Source: Mixta sp. Marseille-Q2659 (lineage in GTDB: Bacteria > Pseudomonadota > Gammaproteobacteria > Enterobacterales > Enterobacteriaceae). From it: a stretch of DNA of 64,000 nucleotides. The first letter of the stretch is position 1. Every line of letters starts with the position of its first letter. Shown piece after piece: positions 45,054-57,073 of the stretch. The stretch is taken from assembly GCF_940807255.1 (NCBI RefSeq), contig NZ_CALNWY010000005.1:62001-126000 (forward strand), in the 5' to 3' direction. The notes beneath the pieces are model-generated. The model did no database searches, was not told the origin of the DNA, and saw only the letters and a program-made list of their open reading frames with translations. The position numbers and the translations under genes are program-made.

Positions 45054-45821
45054 TTACCCTATGCCGCTGGTTTGCAGCAGCGTCAGGCTAAAACCCATCA
45101 CCGTCATGCCACACAACACGCCATAGCTGGGGTTGCTATGCGGATCGATATCGCGTGCCAGCGGCATCAGTTCATCAACCGATAGCGCCACCATAATGCC
45201 GGCGACGGCTGCCATAATAGCCGCAATGACCACCGGTGACATTGCCGGACCGAGTACCCAAAAAGCCAGTACGCCGCCAAGAATCTCCGCCATACCGGAA
45301 ATACAGGCCCAAAAAACCGCCCGCGATTTTGAACCGGTTGCTGCGTACATCGGGCCGGCGACGGCCAACCCTTCAGGGATGTTATGAATGGCTACTGCTA
45401 ACGCGATGCCCAGCCCCAACTCCAGATCGCTACTGGCCGTAACAAAGGTCGCGATACCTTCCGGGAAATTATGCAGGCTAATCCCCAGCGTCAGTAAAAT
45501 TGCCGTACGTCGCAGGTTACGTGGTTTCTGGCTCTCAGCCATTAAATCCTGAGGATGCTGATGAGGCAGCAGGCGATCGAGAGCGAAATAGCCCAGCAGC
45601 CCCAGTAAAAACATGCCATAGCCCAGCAGCGGCGACATCCCTGGCGCATCCAGCGCGGCTGGCAGCATCTCCATCAAAGAAATTAACAGCATAATGCCTG
45701 CGGCGAAGCCCAGCGCAAAAGCCAGCATACGGTTGGAAGGTTTCTGACCTATTACGCCTAAAAACGCGCCAACAAAAGTTGCCGCGCCAGCCAAAATAGT
45801 CAGCAATAAAGGAACTGACAT
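45054..45821 (-). CDS. zupT: Zinc/divalent metal transporter ZupT (ZIP family)
   Basis: Takes up zinc and other divalent metals. The protein has 255 residues (E. coli 257) and eight membrane helices. The transport-site motifs [12 protein letters not shown] and [13 protein letters not shown] are intact. A His-rich loop ([10 protein letters not shown]) lies near 90. The ATG giving [12 protein letters not shown] is the family start. An in-frame upstream ATG only reads through the Fur-like box. Confidence 0.97.
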   Translation of the reverse strand: MSVPLLLTILAGAATFVGAFLGVIGQKPSNRMLAFALGFAAGIMLLISLMEMLPAALDAPGMSPLLGYGMFLLGLLGYFALDRLLPHQHPQDLMAESQKPRNLRRTAILLTLGISLHNFPEGIATFVTASSDLELGLGIALAVAIHNIPEGLAVAGPMYAATGSKSRAVFWACISGMAEILGGVLAFWVLGPAMSPVVIAAIMAAVAGIMVALSVDELMPLARDIDPHSNPSYGVLCGMTVMGFSLTLLQTSGIG

Positions 45822-45831
45822 TACAGACTCC

Positions 45832-45853
45832 ATAATGATAATGATTCTTATCA
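45832..45853. promoter_or_regulatory. Fur-like box upstream of zupT
   Basis: ATAATGATAATGATTCTTATCA resembles the Fur target GATAATGATAATCATTATC and has the TGATAAT...TTATCA dyad. It begins 10 bases before the zupT ATG, where it would block transcription or translation initiation. Iron repression of zupT is inferred. Confidence 0.5.
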
Positions 45854-46013
45854 AGACTATTTAAATTCTGACAAAAAGCGAGGGGGTATTAGGTAAAGTT
45901 TTGTCTGAATGACGTTCAAAAAATCTGAGTATGTTTGTCAGCCTTATCCGCCTGCATCCTTCAGACAAAATGCGTAAGGTATTTCTCAATCGTATTTAAT
46001 AAGGTTGAGAACA

Positions 46014-46799
46014 ATGAAATCTCCACGTATGCCCGCACTTTTTTTGGGGCACGGCAGCCCCATGAATGTGTTGGAAGAGAACAGCTATACGCAGGCCTGG
46101 CGCACGTTGGGTAAAGCATTGCCAAGGCCGCGGGCGATTCTGGCTATCTCTGCGCACTGGTATACGCGCGGTACGGCAGTCACTGCCATGGCGAATCCGC
46201 GCACTATTCATGATTTTGGCGGTTTTCCTCAGGCGTTATTTGACACGCGCTATCCCGCACCCGGCGCGCCAGCGCTGGCGCAGGAAATTGCAGAGTTACT
46301 GGCGCCACTCAATGTACAGCTGGATAACAGCTGGGGGTTGGATCACGGTTCCTGGGGCGTTTTAATCAAAATGTATCCTGAAGCGGATATTCCGGTGGTG
46401 CAGCTCAGTATTGACGGTACGCAGTCAGCGCTTTGGCATTTTCAGTTGGGGCAGAAGCTGGCGGCGCTGCGCGAGCAGGGCGTTATGCTGATTGCCAGCG
46501 GTAATGTGGTGCATAACCTGCGCATGGCGCGCTGGCAGGATGACGGCGAGGCTTTTCCCTGGGCCGCCGCGTTTAATCAGTACGTGCGCGATAATCTCAG
46601 CTGGCAGGGGGAAGCAGCTGAGCATCCGCTGGTGAATTTTATGCAACATGAAGGCGCGGCGCTGTCTAATCCGACGCCGGAGCATTATCTGCCGCTGCTG
46701 TATATCATCGGTTCGCGTCAGCCAGATGAAGCCGTAACGGTGCCGGTGGATGGGATAGTGATGTCGGCGCTGAGTATGCTGTCAGTGCAGGTGGGATAG
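46014..46799 (+). CDS. ygiD: 4,5-DOPA-extradiol-dioxygenase-like enzyme YgiD
   Basis: A LigB-family zinc or iron enzyme. The protein has 261 residues (E. coli YgiD 262). Conserved metal-site histidines are in LFLGHGSPMNVL (about H14), ISAHWYTRG and GLDHGSWGVLIKMYPEADIP. VMLIASGNVVHNLR follows. ATG is chosen with AAGG nine bases upstream; an in-frame TTG three codons earlier abuts the ribosome site. E. coli YgiD opens the DOPA ring, but its natural substrate is unclear. Confidence 0.92.
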   Translation: MKSPRMPALFLGHGSPMNVLEENSYTQAWRTLGKALPRPRAILAISAHWYTRGTAVTAMANPRTIHDFGGFPQALFDTRYPAPGAPALAQEIAELLAPLNVQLDNSWGLDHGSWGVLIKMYPEADIPVVQLSIDGTQSALWHFQLGQKLAALREQGVMLIASGNVVHNLRMARWQDDGEAFPWAAAFNQYVRDNLSWQGEAAEHPLVNFMQHEGAALSNPTPEHYLPLLYIIGSRQPDEAVTVPVDGIVMSALSMLSVQVG

Positions 46800-46803
46800 A
46801 GTG

Positions 46804-46828
46804 AAAAGCGGGCAACTGTCGTTGCCCG
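46804..46828 (-). terminator. Terminator for ygiBC
   Basis: CGGGCAAC and GTTGCCCG form an 8-bp stem with a 4-base loop; on the minus strand CTTTTCAC follows. It lies within 7 bases of the ygiC stop and also ends ygiD. Confidence 0.75.
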
Positions 46829-46834
46829 TAAAGG

Positions 46835-47995
46835 TTATTCAATAAAGGCGTGCGGATAGAAGCGCGACAGATCCTGCGTAATTAACGCACGATCTTCACG
46901 CAGACCAATACCGGCGGGCTGATCGTCCACCAGCCAGCTGCCGATCAACGTATAGCTGTCGCCAAACTGGGCCAGCGGATGGAACTGCTGCACAATCATG
47001 CCTTCTTCCCCGTAGGGGCCGTCAACGCGTGCGATCTCTTGCCCTTGCTCCACAATGCGAATATTGGCGCCTTCGCGTGAGAAAAGGGGCTTCACCACAT
47101 ATTTGTCCATGGCGGGCACATCATCTTCAGCAAAGTAAGCAGGTAACAAATTCGGATGGTCAGGGAACATCTGCCACAGCAAGGGCAGCAGCGCTTTATT
47201 AGACAGAATGCTTTTCCAGGCCGGCTCCAGCCAGCGTACGCCAGCATCGTTCAGCTTGGTTGAGAAGATCTCCCGCAGCATAAATTCCCATGGATAGAGC
47301 TTAAACAGATTACTGATAACCTGGTCGTTAACATCAGTAAACTGGCCTTTCTCGCCCAAACCAATCTCATCAATAAACAGGAAATCGCTCGGCAGTCCGG
47401 CTTCGCTTGCGCAGTCCTGCAAATATTGCACCGTACCGCGATCCTCTTCGCTATCGCGATAACAGGTAAAGTGCAGCAGGTTAAAACCGTGCTGCTGATG
47501 CAGAACGGCAAAGCGATCGATCAGCTTTTCCTGAAGGCTGTTGAACTGATCGCTGCCTGCCGGCAGCTTGCCAGCCTGAAGCTGATCTTCCAGCCACAGC
47601 CATTGAAAAAAGGCTGCTTCGTAAAGCGATGTCGGCGTATCGGCGTTATTTTCCAACAACTTAGCGTCACCGCTGCCGTTCCAGGCTAAATCCAGGCGAG
47701 AATAGAGCGACGGCTGCGAGATTTTCCACGAACTGCGGACAAAATCCCAGGTATGTTTAGGAATGCGGAATTTAGTCAGCAGCTCCTCGCTGTTAACCAC
47801 CTTCTCCACCACCTGTAAACACATCTGATGCAGCTCGGCGGTAGTCTCTTCGAGATAATCAACCTGCGCCAGCGTGAACTGATAGTAAGCATCTTCACAC
47901 CAGTAAGGTTCGTCATACATGGTATGAAAACCAAAACCGTATTCGGTCGCACGGGCGCGCCAGTCGGGACGTTCAGCAATAGCAATGCGTTTCAT
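46835..47995 (-). CDS. ygiC: ATP-grasp ligase YgiC (glutathionylspermidine synthase-like)
   Basis: A homologue of the C-terminal synthetase domain of Gss. The protein has 386 residues as in E. coli YgiC. Features are the N-terminal [20 protein letters not shown], the ATP-grasp core [20 protein letters not shown] and the C-terminal [20 protein letters not shown]. It lies nine bases after ygiB, forming an operon. The physiological ligand is unknown; glutathionylspermidine synthesis itself is not shown for YgiC. Confidence 0.95.
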   Translation of the reverse strand: MKRIAIAERPDWRARATEYGFGFHTMYDEPYWCEDAYYQFTLAQVDYLEETTAELHQMCLQVVEKVVNSEELLTKFRIPKHTWDFVRSSWKISQPSLYSRLDLAWNGSGDAKLLENNADTPTSLYEAAFFQWLWLEDQLQAGKLPAGSDQFNSLQEKLIDRFAVLHQQHGFNLLHFTCYRDSEEDRGTVQYLQDCASEAGLPSDFLFIDEIGLGEKGQFTDVNDQVISNLFKLYPWEFMLREIFSTKLNDAGVRWLEPAWKSILSNKALLPLLWQMFPDHPNLLPAYFAEDDVPAMDKYVVKPLFSREGANIRIVEQGQEIARVDGPYGEEGMIVQQFHPLAQFGDSYTLIGSWLVDDQPAGIGLREDRALITQDLSRFYPHAFIE

Positions 47996-48003
47996 CAGGC
48001 CGG

Positions 48004-48663
48004 TTAGCCTCCCAGCGAGCGATGGCTGGTGCCGGTCGCGCTGCTGCGCTGCATCGAAGTCTGTTTAGCCACCGTCTCGCCAAAACCGCCGCGAGTTACG
48101 GTACGGGTTGTCGCCGGTTTCGGCGCCAGCGCTGTTTTCGGTACCGTCATGGTACGGCCTGGCGTGGCGGCGCCATAGTTACGGCCGGTAGCATCAACAA
48201 ACTTACCGTTCATCGGGCTGGCCGGATTTTTTGAACTGAATAAAGGCTGTGACGCAAAACCTGCGCCGCCGCCCATCATACGGCCCATCATATAGCCCGC
48301 CATTAACGGCATCCAGAAGCTGCCGCTTTGATGCGCTTCGGCATTAGTGCCAGCCTGAGCTGGGGCCTGTTGGCACTGCGCTTCGCCAAACTCCGCTACG
48401 CAATCTTCGCGCGTGGCATATTTCGGCGCGGTTTTTTCCGCTTCTTTCAGCGCGTTGTTATAAGCGGTAGTACATTGCTCGCTCTGGCCCGGATTGGCTT
48501 TAGTACAGTCGTCGGCGTTTTGATAGAGAGAAACCGTTTCGTCCGCCTGCTCACAGCCCGCCAGCATAAACACGGCGGTAACGGCCAGTGCGACCGGCGT
48601 CAGATGACGGGCGCGCCAACTCTTACGGAAGGCGTCACGATTAATATTTTTTGTCCGTTTCAT
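48004..48663 (-). CDS. ygiB: Outer-membrane lipoprotein YgiB (DUF1190)
   Basis: A probable lipoprotein of 219 residues (E. coli 223). The start [20 protein letters not shown] is long and basic, followed by [17 protein letters not shown] with the lipobox LAGC (about 36-39). [20 protein letters not shown] is a hydrophobic Gly/Met segment. The C-terminal [12 protein letters not shown] ends the protein. In E. coli ygiBC follows tolC and shares its transcription; here they are 197 bases apart on the same strand. Confidence 0.95.
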   Translation of the reverse strand: MKRTKNINRDAFRKSWRARHLTPVALAVTAVFMLAGCEQADETVSLYQNADDCTKANPGQSEQCTTAYNNALKEAEKTAPKYATREDCVAEFGEAQCQQAPAQAGTNAEAHQSGSFWMPLMAGYMMGRMMGGGAGFASQPLFSSKNPASPMNGKFVDATGRNYGAATPGRTMTVPKTALAPKPATTRTVTRGGFGETVAKQTSMQRSSATGTSHRSLGG

Positions 48664-48817
48664 GGGGATAGTCCTCTGCCCAAAGGTAGCGCAAAGGATA
48701 GGTGAAACTGGTTCAAAAATGAAGCAACAGGCAGCGCTGTGCCTGTATCTTTACGTAGTTATACGTTCAAATGCGAGCGGGGATCAGAATAGAAAGGAAA
48801 CGGCAGGAAAAGAAGAT

Positions 48818-48853
48818 TTCCGGCCATGAAGTTAATCTTTTTCATGGCCGGAA
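48818..48853 (-). terminator. Terminator/hairpin after tolC
   Basis: TTCCGGCCATGAA and TTCATGGCCGGAA form a 13-bp perfect stem around ten bases, just past the tolC stop. A weak TCTTCTTTT tract follows on the minus strand, so some read-through into ygiB is likely. Confidence 0.75.
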
Positions 48854-48860
48854 GTCATGC

Positions 48861-50333
48861 TTAGTGGCTGAACGGATTACCGCTCTGCTGACGCGTTGCT
48901 GCGGGACGAGCCGCTGTCGCGTTATTGCTGGCTGCCTGCAGGTTAGTGCCATGATCGGCTGCGGCATCCTGCTGTGGATTTTCCGGCGCTACCGATTCTG
49001 GCGCGGTCGGAATTTCTTTACCCAGGCTGGCGTTCAGCGCGGCCAGATCCTGTTCGTTCAGGGTGCCAAGCGCAGATTTAATGTTCAGCTGATTAATCAG
49101 GTAATCATAGCGTGCATCGGAAAGCTGCTGTTTCGCGTTGTACAGCGTGGTGGTTGCATCCAGCACGTCAACGATAGTGCGCGTACCGACCTGATAACCC
49201 GCTTCCATTGCATCCAGTGAGCTTTGCGCAGAAACCACCGCCTGTTTATAGGCTTCAATGCTGCTGACCGAGGCGTTGACGTTATTAAAGGAAGAACGCA
49301 CGGTTTGCACTGCGGAGCGATGCGCGCTTTCTAATTGCTCGCTGGCGCTAACGAAGGCGTACTGCGCCTGTTTCACCTGCGAAGATACCGCGCCGCCGCT
49401 GTACAGCGGCAGGTTGAAGCTGACACCAACCTGATTATTTCCGGTAATGTTGTCGTTCTGCGTTGCGCGACTGCCGCCATATTTATTGTTCGATAGGCCG
49501 GTAGAAGCATTTAAATCGATAGTCGGCATATGACCAGATTCGTAATAACGAATTTGCTCACGCGCCAGATCCTGCGACAGACGAGCCGATAACAGGTTCA
49601 GGTTACGGCTTTCCGCTTCTTTCAGCAGCGCGCTGACCGGCTGCGGTTTATCGGTACGGAAACGATCGATGTTCAGCGAAGCCAGCGTCGGATAGTAATT
49701 ACCCGTTACCTGGCGCAGCGTTTCAACCGCATTATCCAGCTCATTACGCGCTGAGACTTCATTTGCCAGCACGTTGTCATACTGCGCGCGGGCGTTCTGT
49801 ACGTCGGTAATAGCGACCAGACCGACGTTAAAACGCTGGGTAGTCTGATCCAACTGGCGATAGATGGATTGTTTCTGCGCTTCAATATAAGAAAGCGCGT
49901 CAATCGCACGTAACACATTGAAGTAGGCGGTAGCGGTATTCAGGATCAGATTCTGCTGCGCTGCCTGATAGCTGACATCCTGCACACCAGCCGTTTTTTC
50001 CTGCAGGGTTAACGCGCGCCATTTGCTCATATCGAAAATGGTTTGGGTTAACTGCAAAGAGCCGCTGGTAGTATTTGAATGTGTATCGCGGGCGTCACGA
50101 TAACCGCTGTTATAAGTATAATCAGCGCCCAGGCCAAGCTGAGGCAGTAACGGACTGCGGGCTTCATTAATTTTTTCAAATGCCGCGTCACGGTCAGCCG
50201 CTGAGCTGCGCAAATCGGGGTTAGTTAAACGGGCCTGTTGATAAATTTGCAGCAGGTTCTCCGCCTGACTAGCTACGCTGAAGCCGCCCAGGCTCAGGCC
50301 AATAAGTAAAGGGAGCAGTTTCTTCATTTGCAT
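48861..50333 (-). CDS. tolC: Outer-membrane efflux channel TolC
   Basis: The trimeric outer-membrane exit duct for tripartite drug pumps and type I secretion. The protein has 490 residues (E. coli 493), starting MQMKKLLPLLIGLSLGGFSV with a signal peptide that ends SQA. The duplicated beta-barrel and helical hairpins are present (SPLLPQLGLGADYTYNSGYR, QARYDYLINQLNIKSALGT). The C-terminal tail is low-complexity and ends NPFSH. TolC is also a common phage and colicin receptor. Confidence 0.98.
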   Translation of the reverse strand: MQMKKLLPLLIGLSLGGFSVASQAENLLQIYQQARLTNPDLRSSAADRDAAFEKINEARSPLLPQLGLGADYTYNSGYRDARDTHSNTTSGSLQLTQTIFDMSKWRALTLQEKTAGVQDVSYQAAQQNLILNTATAYFNVLRAIDALSYIEAQKQSIYRQLDQTTQRFNVGLVAITDVQNARAQYDNVLANEVSARNELDNAVETLRQVTGNYYPTLASLNIDRFRTDKPQPVSALLKEAESRNLNLLSARLSQDLAREQIRYYESGHMPTIDLNASTGLSNNKYGGSRATQNDNITGNNQVGVSFNLPLYSGGAVSSQVKQAQYAFVSASEQLESAHRSAVQTVRSSFNNVNASVSSIEAYKQAVVSAQSSLDAMEAGYQVGTRTIVDVLDATTTLYNAKQQLSDARYDYLINQLNIKSALGTLNEQDLAALNASLGKEIPTAPESVAPENPQQDAAADHGTNLQAASNNATAARPAATRQQSGNPFSH

Positions 50334-50542
50334 TCCTTGTAGTGCAGCAAAGTTGCTATGGTAGCACTGACGTAAGCTAAAAAAATAAGCGCCGATTCTA
50401 GCAGAGTGTGCCAGAGTGATAAGTTGGCTGAAAGTGCCATCTTCCGTTAATTTACGTAAATAATTCAGAAAGAACCACCCTTCCGGGCGGGGCCTGTTTG
50501 AAACCGCTCACCACCGCCCCCACTATAAAGGACGCCGGCTTT

Positions 50543-51178
50543 ATGGTTAAAAATACAAAATCCCCTGTGACTTTCAGCAAAAACGATGTAGAAATTATTG
50601 CACGTGAGCCGCTCTATAACGGATTTTTTTCTTTAGTCCGTTATCGTTTCCGTCACCGCCTGTTTAACGGTGAAATGAGCAAGGAAGTTGTGCGCGAAGT
50701 TTTTGAGCGCGGACATGCCGCAGTCCTGCTACCCTATGATCCCCAGCGAGATGAAGTGGTGCTGATCGAACAGATCCGCATTCCCGCTTATGACACCAGC
50801 CCAACGCCCTGGCTACTGGAATTAGTGGCCGGCATTATCGAGCCTGGAGAAAGCGTTGAGGATGTGGTGCGCCGCGAGGCGATGGAAGAAGCGGGCCTGA
50901 CGGTAAAACGCGTCCAGCCGGTAATTAATTACCTGGCGAGTCCGGGCGGTACCAGCGAGCGCCTGTCGGTGCTGGTGGGAGAAGTGGATGCCAGCGTGGC
51001 ACAAGGATGCCACGGTCTGGAGGAAGAGAATGAGGATATTCTTGTGCATGTGGTAAGCCGCGAACAGGCTTACCACTGGGTGGAAGAGGGGAAAATTGAT
51101 AACGCGGCTTCCGTCATCGCTCTGCAATGGCTGATGTTGCACTATGAGAAATTGCGAAACGAGTGGAATCCAACATGA
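50543..51178 (+). CDS. nudF: ADP-ribose pyrophosphatase (Nudix)
   Basis: Hydrolyses ADP-ribose and ADP-glucose. The protein has 211 residues (E. coli AdpP 209). The Nudix box [20 protein letters not shown] with AGL is complete (about 97-119). [10 protein letters not shown] follows. ATG with [19 protein letters not shown] matches the family start. Its stop overlaps the start of yqiB (ATGA). Confidence 0.96.
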   Translation: MVKNTKSPVTFSKNDVEIIAREPLYNGFFSLVRYRFRHRLFNGEMSKEVVREVFERGHAAVLLPYDPQRDEVVLIEQIRIPAYDTSPTPWLLELVAGIIEPGESVEDVVRREAMEEAGLTVKRVQPVINYLASPGGTSERLSVLVGEVDASVAQGCHGLEEENEDILVHVVSREQAYHWVEEGKIDNAASVIALQWLMLHYEKLRNEWNPT

Positions 51179-51600
51179 TCAAGCGCTACGTCCCTGATTT
51201 TCCCGAAATGATGCGGTTGAGCGAAACCAACTTCGCCCAGCTGCGTCGTTTGCTGCCGCGCAATGATGAAGCGGGAGCCTCGGTGACCTATCAGGTAAAA
51301 GGCGCCAGCTACAGCATTACTATTATTGAGTCTACGCGCTACACCACGCTGGTTGAGATCCGTCAGACCGCGCCCGCCGTCAGCTACTGGAGTCTGCCTT
51401 CAATGTCTGTCAGGCTGTATCATGACGCGATGGTTGCTGAAGTGTGTTCAACGCAGCAGATCTATCGCTTCAAAGCGCGATATGATTACCCGAATAAAAA
51501 GTTGCACCAGCGTGATGAAAAGCATCAAATCAACCAGTTTCTTGCGGACTGGCTGCGTTATTGTTTGTCGCATGGCGCGATGGCTGTACCGGCCTGGTAA
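51175..51600 (+). CDS. yqiB: DUF1249 protein YqiB
   Basis: A protein of unknown function with 141 residues (E. coli YqiB 140). It starts [20 protein letters not shown], and has [12 protein letters not shown] and [20 protein letters not shown]. No membrane segment is visible. The ATG overlaps the nudF stop; cpdA follows after 43 bases. The position in the nudF-cpdA-parE operon is conserved. Confidence 0.94.
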   Translation: MIKRYVPDFPEMMRLSETNFAQLRRLLPRNDEAGASVTYQVKGASYSITIIESTRYTTLVEIRQTAPAVSYWSLPSMSVRLYHDAMVAEVCSTQQIYRFKARYDYPNKKLHQRDEKHQINQFLADWLRYCLSHGAMAVPAW

Positions 51601-51643
51601 AACGGCAATAACCTTGATATGGCGTGGAGATTAAGGAAACTCT

Positions 51644-52471
51644 TTGGATAGCCTGCTAAAACTTCCTGTGGTGAGTGGGGCCAGTATCAGGATATTACAA
51701 ATCACGGACACCCACCTTTTTTCAGGCAGACATGAAACGCTATTGGGCGTTAATACCTGGGCCAGCTTTAACGCGGTACTGGAGGCTATCGAGGCCGAAC
51801 AGCTGCCGATCGATCTGATTATCGCCACCGGCGATTTGGCTCAGGATCATTCCCCCGAAGCCTATCAGCATTTTGCTGAGGGTATTGCGCGTCTGACGGC
51901 GCCCTGCGTCTGGCTGCCGGGCAACCATGATTTTCAACCCGCAATGTATGAAACGCTGGCGCATTCCGGCATTGCGGAAGCTAAACAGGTATTGATCGGC
52001 GAGCATTGGCAGTTAGTGTTACTCGACAGTCAGGTGGCGGGCGTGCCGCACGGCATGCTCAGTGATTATCAGCTCGACTGGCTGGAAAAGACGCTGGCGC
52101 AAACCGTTGACCGACACACGCTGGTTCTGCTGCATCACCATCCGCTGCCGTCAGGCTGTAGCTGGCTGGATCAGCACAGCCTGCGCAATCCGCACGCGCT
52201 TGATGCGATACTCCAGCATTACCCGCTGGCGAAAACGCTCATCTGCGGCCATATTCATCAGGAGATGGATGTGGAGTGGCAGGGGCGACGCCTGTTGGCC
52301 TCGCCATCAACCTGCGTTCAGTTCAAACCGCACTGCACCAACTTTACTATCGACGCCGTTGCGCCGGGCTGGCGCTGGCTGGAACTGGATGAAAACGGGA
52401 CGGTGCAAACCCGGGTGCAGCGTCTTGCGACGCGCGCTTTTACGCCCGATCTTGATTCCGAAGGCTACTAA
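51644..52471 (+). CDS. cpdA: 3',5'-cAMP phosphodiesterase
   Basis: Hydrolyses cAMP and so limits CRP activity. The 275 residues equal E. coli CpdA. Translation starts at TTG, as in E. coli, with AAGGA upstream. The metallophosphoesterase motifs are complete: ITDTHLF, GDLAQDH, GNHDF, HHHP and GHIHQ. QHFAEGIARL and VQFKPHC are typical. It overlaps no neighbour but yqiA starts at once after it. Confidence 0.97.
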   Translation: MDSLLKLPVVSGASIRILQITDTHLFSGRHETLLGVNTWASFNAVLEAIEAEQLPIDLIIATGDLAQDHSPEAYQHFAEGIARLTAPCVWLPGNHDFQPAMYETLAHSGIAEAKQVLIGEHWQLVLLDSQVAGVPHGMLSDYQLDWLEKTLAQTVDRHTLVLLHHHPLPSGCSWLDQHSLRNPHALDAILQHYPLAKTLICGHIHQEMDVEWQGRRLLASPSTCVQFKPHCTNFTIDAVAPGWRWLELDENGTVQTRVQRLATRAFTPDLDSEGY

Positions 52472-53053
52472 ATGGCGACGCTGCTCTATTTGCACGGTTT
52501 TAACAGCTCTCCGTTATCCGCTAAGGCGACGCTGCTGCAACGCTGGCTCGCCATCCATCATCCTGAGATTACGATGCTGGTGCCGCAGCTGCCGGCTTAT
52601 CCGGCTGACGCAGCGCAGATGCTGGAAGAGATCGTGCTGGCGCGCGCGGGTGAACCGTTAGGAATTGTCGGCTCATCGCTGGGCGGTTATTACGCGACCT
52701 GGCTGTCGCAGTGCTTTACCTTGCCAGCGGTAGTGATCAATCCGGCGGTGCGGCCTTTTGAACTGCTGCTCAATTACCTTGGCACCAACGAGAATCCATA
52801 CACGGGCCAACAATATGTGTTAGAGTCTCGCCACATTTACGATCTGAAAGTCATGCAGATTGACCCGCTTGAGGCGCCGGATTTGCTCTGGTTACTTCAG
52901 CAGACGGGCGATGAGGTACTCGATTATCTTCAGGCACTGGATTACTACCAGGCCTGTCGCCAGACGGTCGAGGAGGGCGGCAATCACGCCTTTACCGGAT
53001 TCGAACGCTTTTTCCCTTCGATTCTTGACTTTATCGGTCTGAATCGCGCCTGA
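52472..53053 (+). CDS. yqiA: Esterase YqiA (alpha/beta hydrolase)
   Basis: A carboxylesterase with activity on short acyl and palmitoyl-CoA esters in E. coli. The 193 residues match that protein. [15 protein letters not shown] holds the oxyanion loop. [12 protein letters not shown] has the nucleophile Ser (about 71). [11 protein letters not shown] near the end has the catalytic His. It starts immediately after the cpdA stop, 51 bases before parE. Confidence 0.95.
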   Translation: MATLLYLHGFNSSPLSAKATLLQRWLAIHHPEITMLVPQLPAYPADAAQMLEEIVLARAGEPLGIVGSSLGGYYATWLSQCFTLPAVVINPAVRPFELLLNYLGTNENPYTGQQYVLESRHIYDLKVMQIDPLEAPDLLWLLQQTGDEVLDYLQALDYYQACRQTVEEGGNHAFTGFERFFPSILDFIGLNRA

Positions 53054-53071
53054 TGCCGCGGGATCGTATAA

Positions 53072-55000
<1,929 letters not shown>

Positions 55001-55058
55001 GCCTGCTCAGCCAAAGCTTGCCGTCGCAGGCATTGCGGCATACATCGCAGAGAAAAAT

Positions 55059-55094
55059 AAACGGCCCGGCATCGCAAGATAGCCAGGCCGTTTT
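55059..55094 (+). terminator. Terminator after parE
   Basis: AAACGGCC and GGCCGTTT form a stem around a 19-base loop and run into TTTTACTATGG. It ends parE. Confidence 0.7.
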
Positions 55095-55103
55095 ACTATG
55101 GCT

Positions 55104-55131
55104 GCTATCTGCTATCTGCTATCTGCTATCT
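55104..55131. repeat. Four tandem 7-bp repeats (GCTATCT)
   Basis: Four exact copies of GCTATCT follow the parE terminator. The rest of the 850-base gap up to the porin relic is AT-rich toward its right end. It has one 36-codon open stretch on the minus strand (FCYGEKRAIPISAEPEKR within 55214-55330) that I cannot assign. No supported gene is seen in it. Confidence 0.8.
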
Positions 55132-55848
55132 GTTGTAGCGCGACTCATCATGAAATGGCTTGCGGATATGCCGTGCAGAACAGGTGTGGGTGATATGCCG
55201 GGTTTTACCCTCAAAGCATACAGAATATTTTATCGATCGCGGTAAACAGCTGCGCGCTGACCTCACTTTTGATCCGTTTTTCCGGTTCCGCGGAGATCGG
55301 AATGGCGCGCTTTTCCCCATAACAAAACGATGCGGATTAACAGATTACGAACTGAAAGCATTATCTCGTATAAAAATAAGCTGGGCGAAATAGAGAAATG
55401 CCCGGCTTATCCTAATGAGGATAATATTAACAGGATGAAATGATGAAGTTATGGGTATCTGTCAAATTCGGAACCTGGTCTGAATTTTCTGGTCGAATAA
55501 TTAATATCATCCGCTATCCTTAATAATAATTGCAATTTTGCTTTTTTTTATTATTTTAATTCCGTTGGAATTCTATTTAGATAAGCGATCTATTTAAAAT
55601 TAGCTGCTATTTTTTAATTAATTTCCGCTGCTTTTAAAACCTGTGTTCATAATAATTAAAGGAATAACTGACAGGCATTTGAACTGGATAAAATACTTTT
55701 TTCAATGAGTTATGAAGATAACTGTTTTGCATTTCTTTACAGCTTGCTGGTTTATTATTCTGTGCTTTTACTTAGTTTATGTTACTGCAGTTGGCAGCCG
55801 GGTTGTCTCCCCGACTTATTCAGTAACGCATATATAAGATTATTAGTT

Positions 55849-56629
55849 ATGAAAAAGGTTCTCGCTATTTTAATTCCCGCAATTCTGGCCGCGGGTGCAG
55901 TTAACGCAGCTGAAATTTACAACAAGGACGGAAATAAATTAGATCTGTATGGCAAAGTTGATGCGCGTCATCTTGTTTCCAAAGATGACGGCAATGACGG
56001 TGACGCAACGTATGTTCGTCTGGGCTTTAAAGGCGAAACGCAGATCACGGATAGCCTCTCCGGCTACGGTCAGTGGGAATACAATATCCAGGCCAACAAC
56101 GCGGAAGAAGATGGCACCGCGGGTAGCGCAACGCGGCTGGGCTTTGCCGGTCTGAAATTTGGCGATTTTGGTTCTTTCGATTATGGCCGTAACTACGGCG
56201 TGATCTAAGACGTAGAAGCCATGAGCGACATCCTGCCGGTGTTTGGTGGCGATTCCTACTCTGCCTCTGACAATTTCATGACCGGTTGCGCTAATAACAT
56301 TGCGACCTACCGCAACAGCAACTTCTTTGGCCTGGTTGACGGTCTGGATTTCGCTCTGCAGTATCAGGGCAGCAACCGTGGCGCGGGCGAAAGCGCCAAT
56401 GGCCGCGATAACGCTCTGGCGTATGTACAGTCCAAAGTGCAGAAGCTGGACGAGGAGTTCGCTCAGGTTAAATACATTGAGCTGGGTTCTACTTACTACT
56501 TCAACAAAAACATGGCCGTTTATGCAGATTACAAATTCAACCTGCTGAATAAAAATGACGATGCTGTTTAAACCCTGAACCCTGGCGACGGATGACGTGT
56601 TAGGCCTGGGCATGGTTTACCAGTTCTGA
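55849..56629 (+). pseudogene. OmpC/OmpF-type porin pseudogene
   Basis: An outer-membrane general porin gene in decay. The start is intact: signal peptide [20 protein letters not shown], then [20 protein letters not shown]. Codon 120 is TAA (56206-56208), where porins have Tyr in NYGVIYDVEAW. The next part (FGGDSYSASDNFMTG, then GLDFALQYQGSNRG) is in the same frame. A block of roughly 100-150 residues is missing after NGRDNALAY. A second TAA lies at 56569, and the last strand LGLGMVYQF is in another frame. At least three separate lesions mean it cannot make a working porin. Confidence 0.93.
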
Positions 56630-56644
56630 TACTGCTTTGTTGAT

Positions 56645-56668
56645 AAAACCCGCCAGACGGCGGTTTTT
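56645..56668 (+). terminator. Terminator after the porin pseudogene
   Basis: CCGCC and GGCGG form a short stem, extended by A/T pairs, followed by seven Ts. It is the porin-gene terminator and touches the end of the doc relic. Confidence 0.7.
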
Positions 56669-56958
56669 TTATTGCGCACTAACCGCCAGGGAGCGCAGAT
56701 AATCCGCCAGGTGTTGAACACCCGCTTCTCCGGTCGTCGCAGCAACTGAGATTGCGATAGCGGCGTCCAGAGCGCCAACACGAACAGCGATCCCGTTACG
56801 CCGCAGGAATACCAGGGCGATTTTGCAACGGCGGTACGTTTGTTTGCAGCATTGAAGATGTGGCCGCGTGCAATCGCTGCCCAGTAAAGCGCGGCAACCT
56901 GATACTGGTCGGGGCGTGACGTTGTGTCATATACAGTCTGCTCAACGCAATTTGAATT
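56669..56958 (-). pseudogene. doc: Doc (Fic-family) toxin gene remnant
   Basis: On the minus strand the frame reads TTSRPDQYQVAALYWAAIAR, then GHIFNAANKRTAVAK. This is the Fic/Doc signature HxFxxxNKRTA. A one-base loss in an A run (minus-strand view of TTTT at 56821-56824) shifts the frame. In the other frame it continues IALVFLRRNGIAVRV, then TTGEAGVQHLADYLRS and ends in TAA at 56669. The N-terminal part is missing and no phd-like antitoxin is beside it. A relic of a type II toxin-antitoxin pair. Confidence 0.85.
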
Positions 56959-56964
56959 AGCTAA

Positions 56965-56986
56965 AAGCCCCGCAGGTGCGGGGCTT
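56965..56986 (-). terminator. Terminator for mdaB-ygiN
   Basis: AAGCCCCGC and GCGGGGCTT form a 9-bp stem with an AGGT loop; the minus strand continues TTTTAGC. It lies about 90 bases past the ygiN stop and separates ygiN from the doc remnant. Confidence 0.8.
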
Positions 56987-57073
56987 CGGGATGTAGACGA
57001 TATGGGATATCGGGTGAAATGCGCTTTGGGTTGGATGTTTTGTTTTACCACCAACCCTGTCGCACCGCTGTGC

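Noticed and set aside
55126-55330. Minus-strand open stretch containing FCYGEKRAIPISAEPEKR
   Set aside because: Only about 36 codons between stops, no start codon or ribosome site in frame, and no family recognised.
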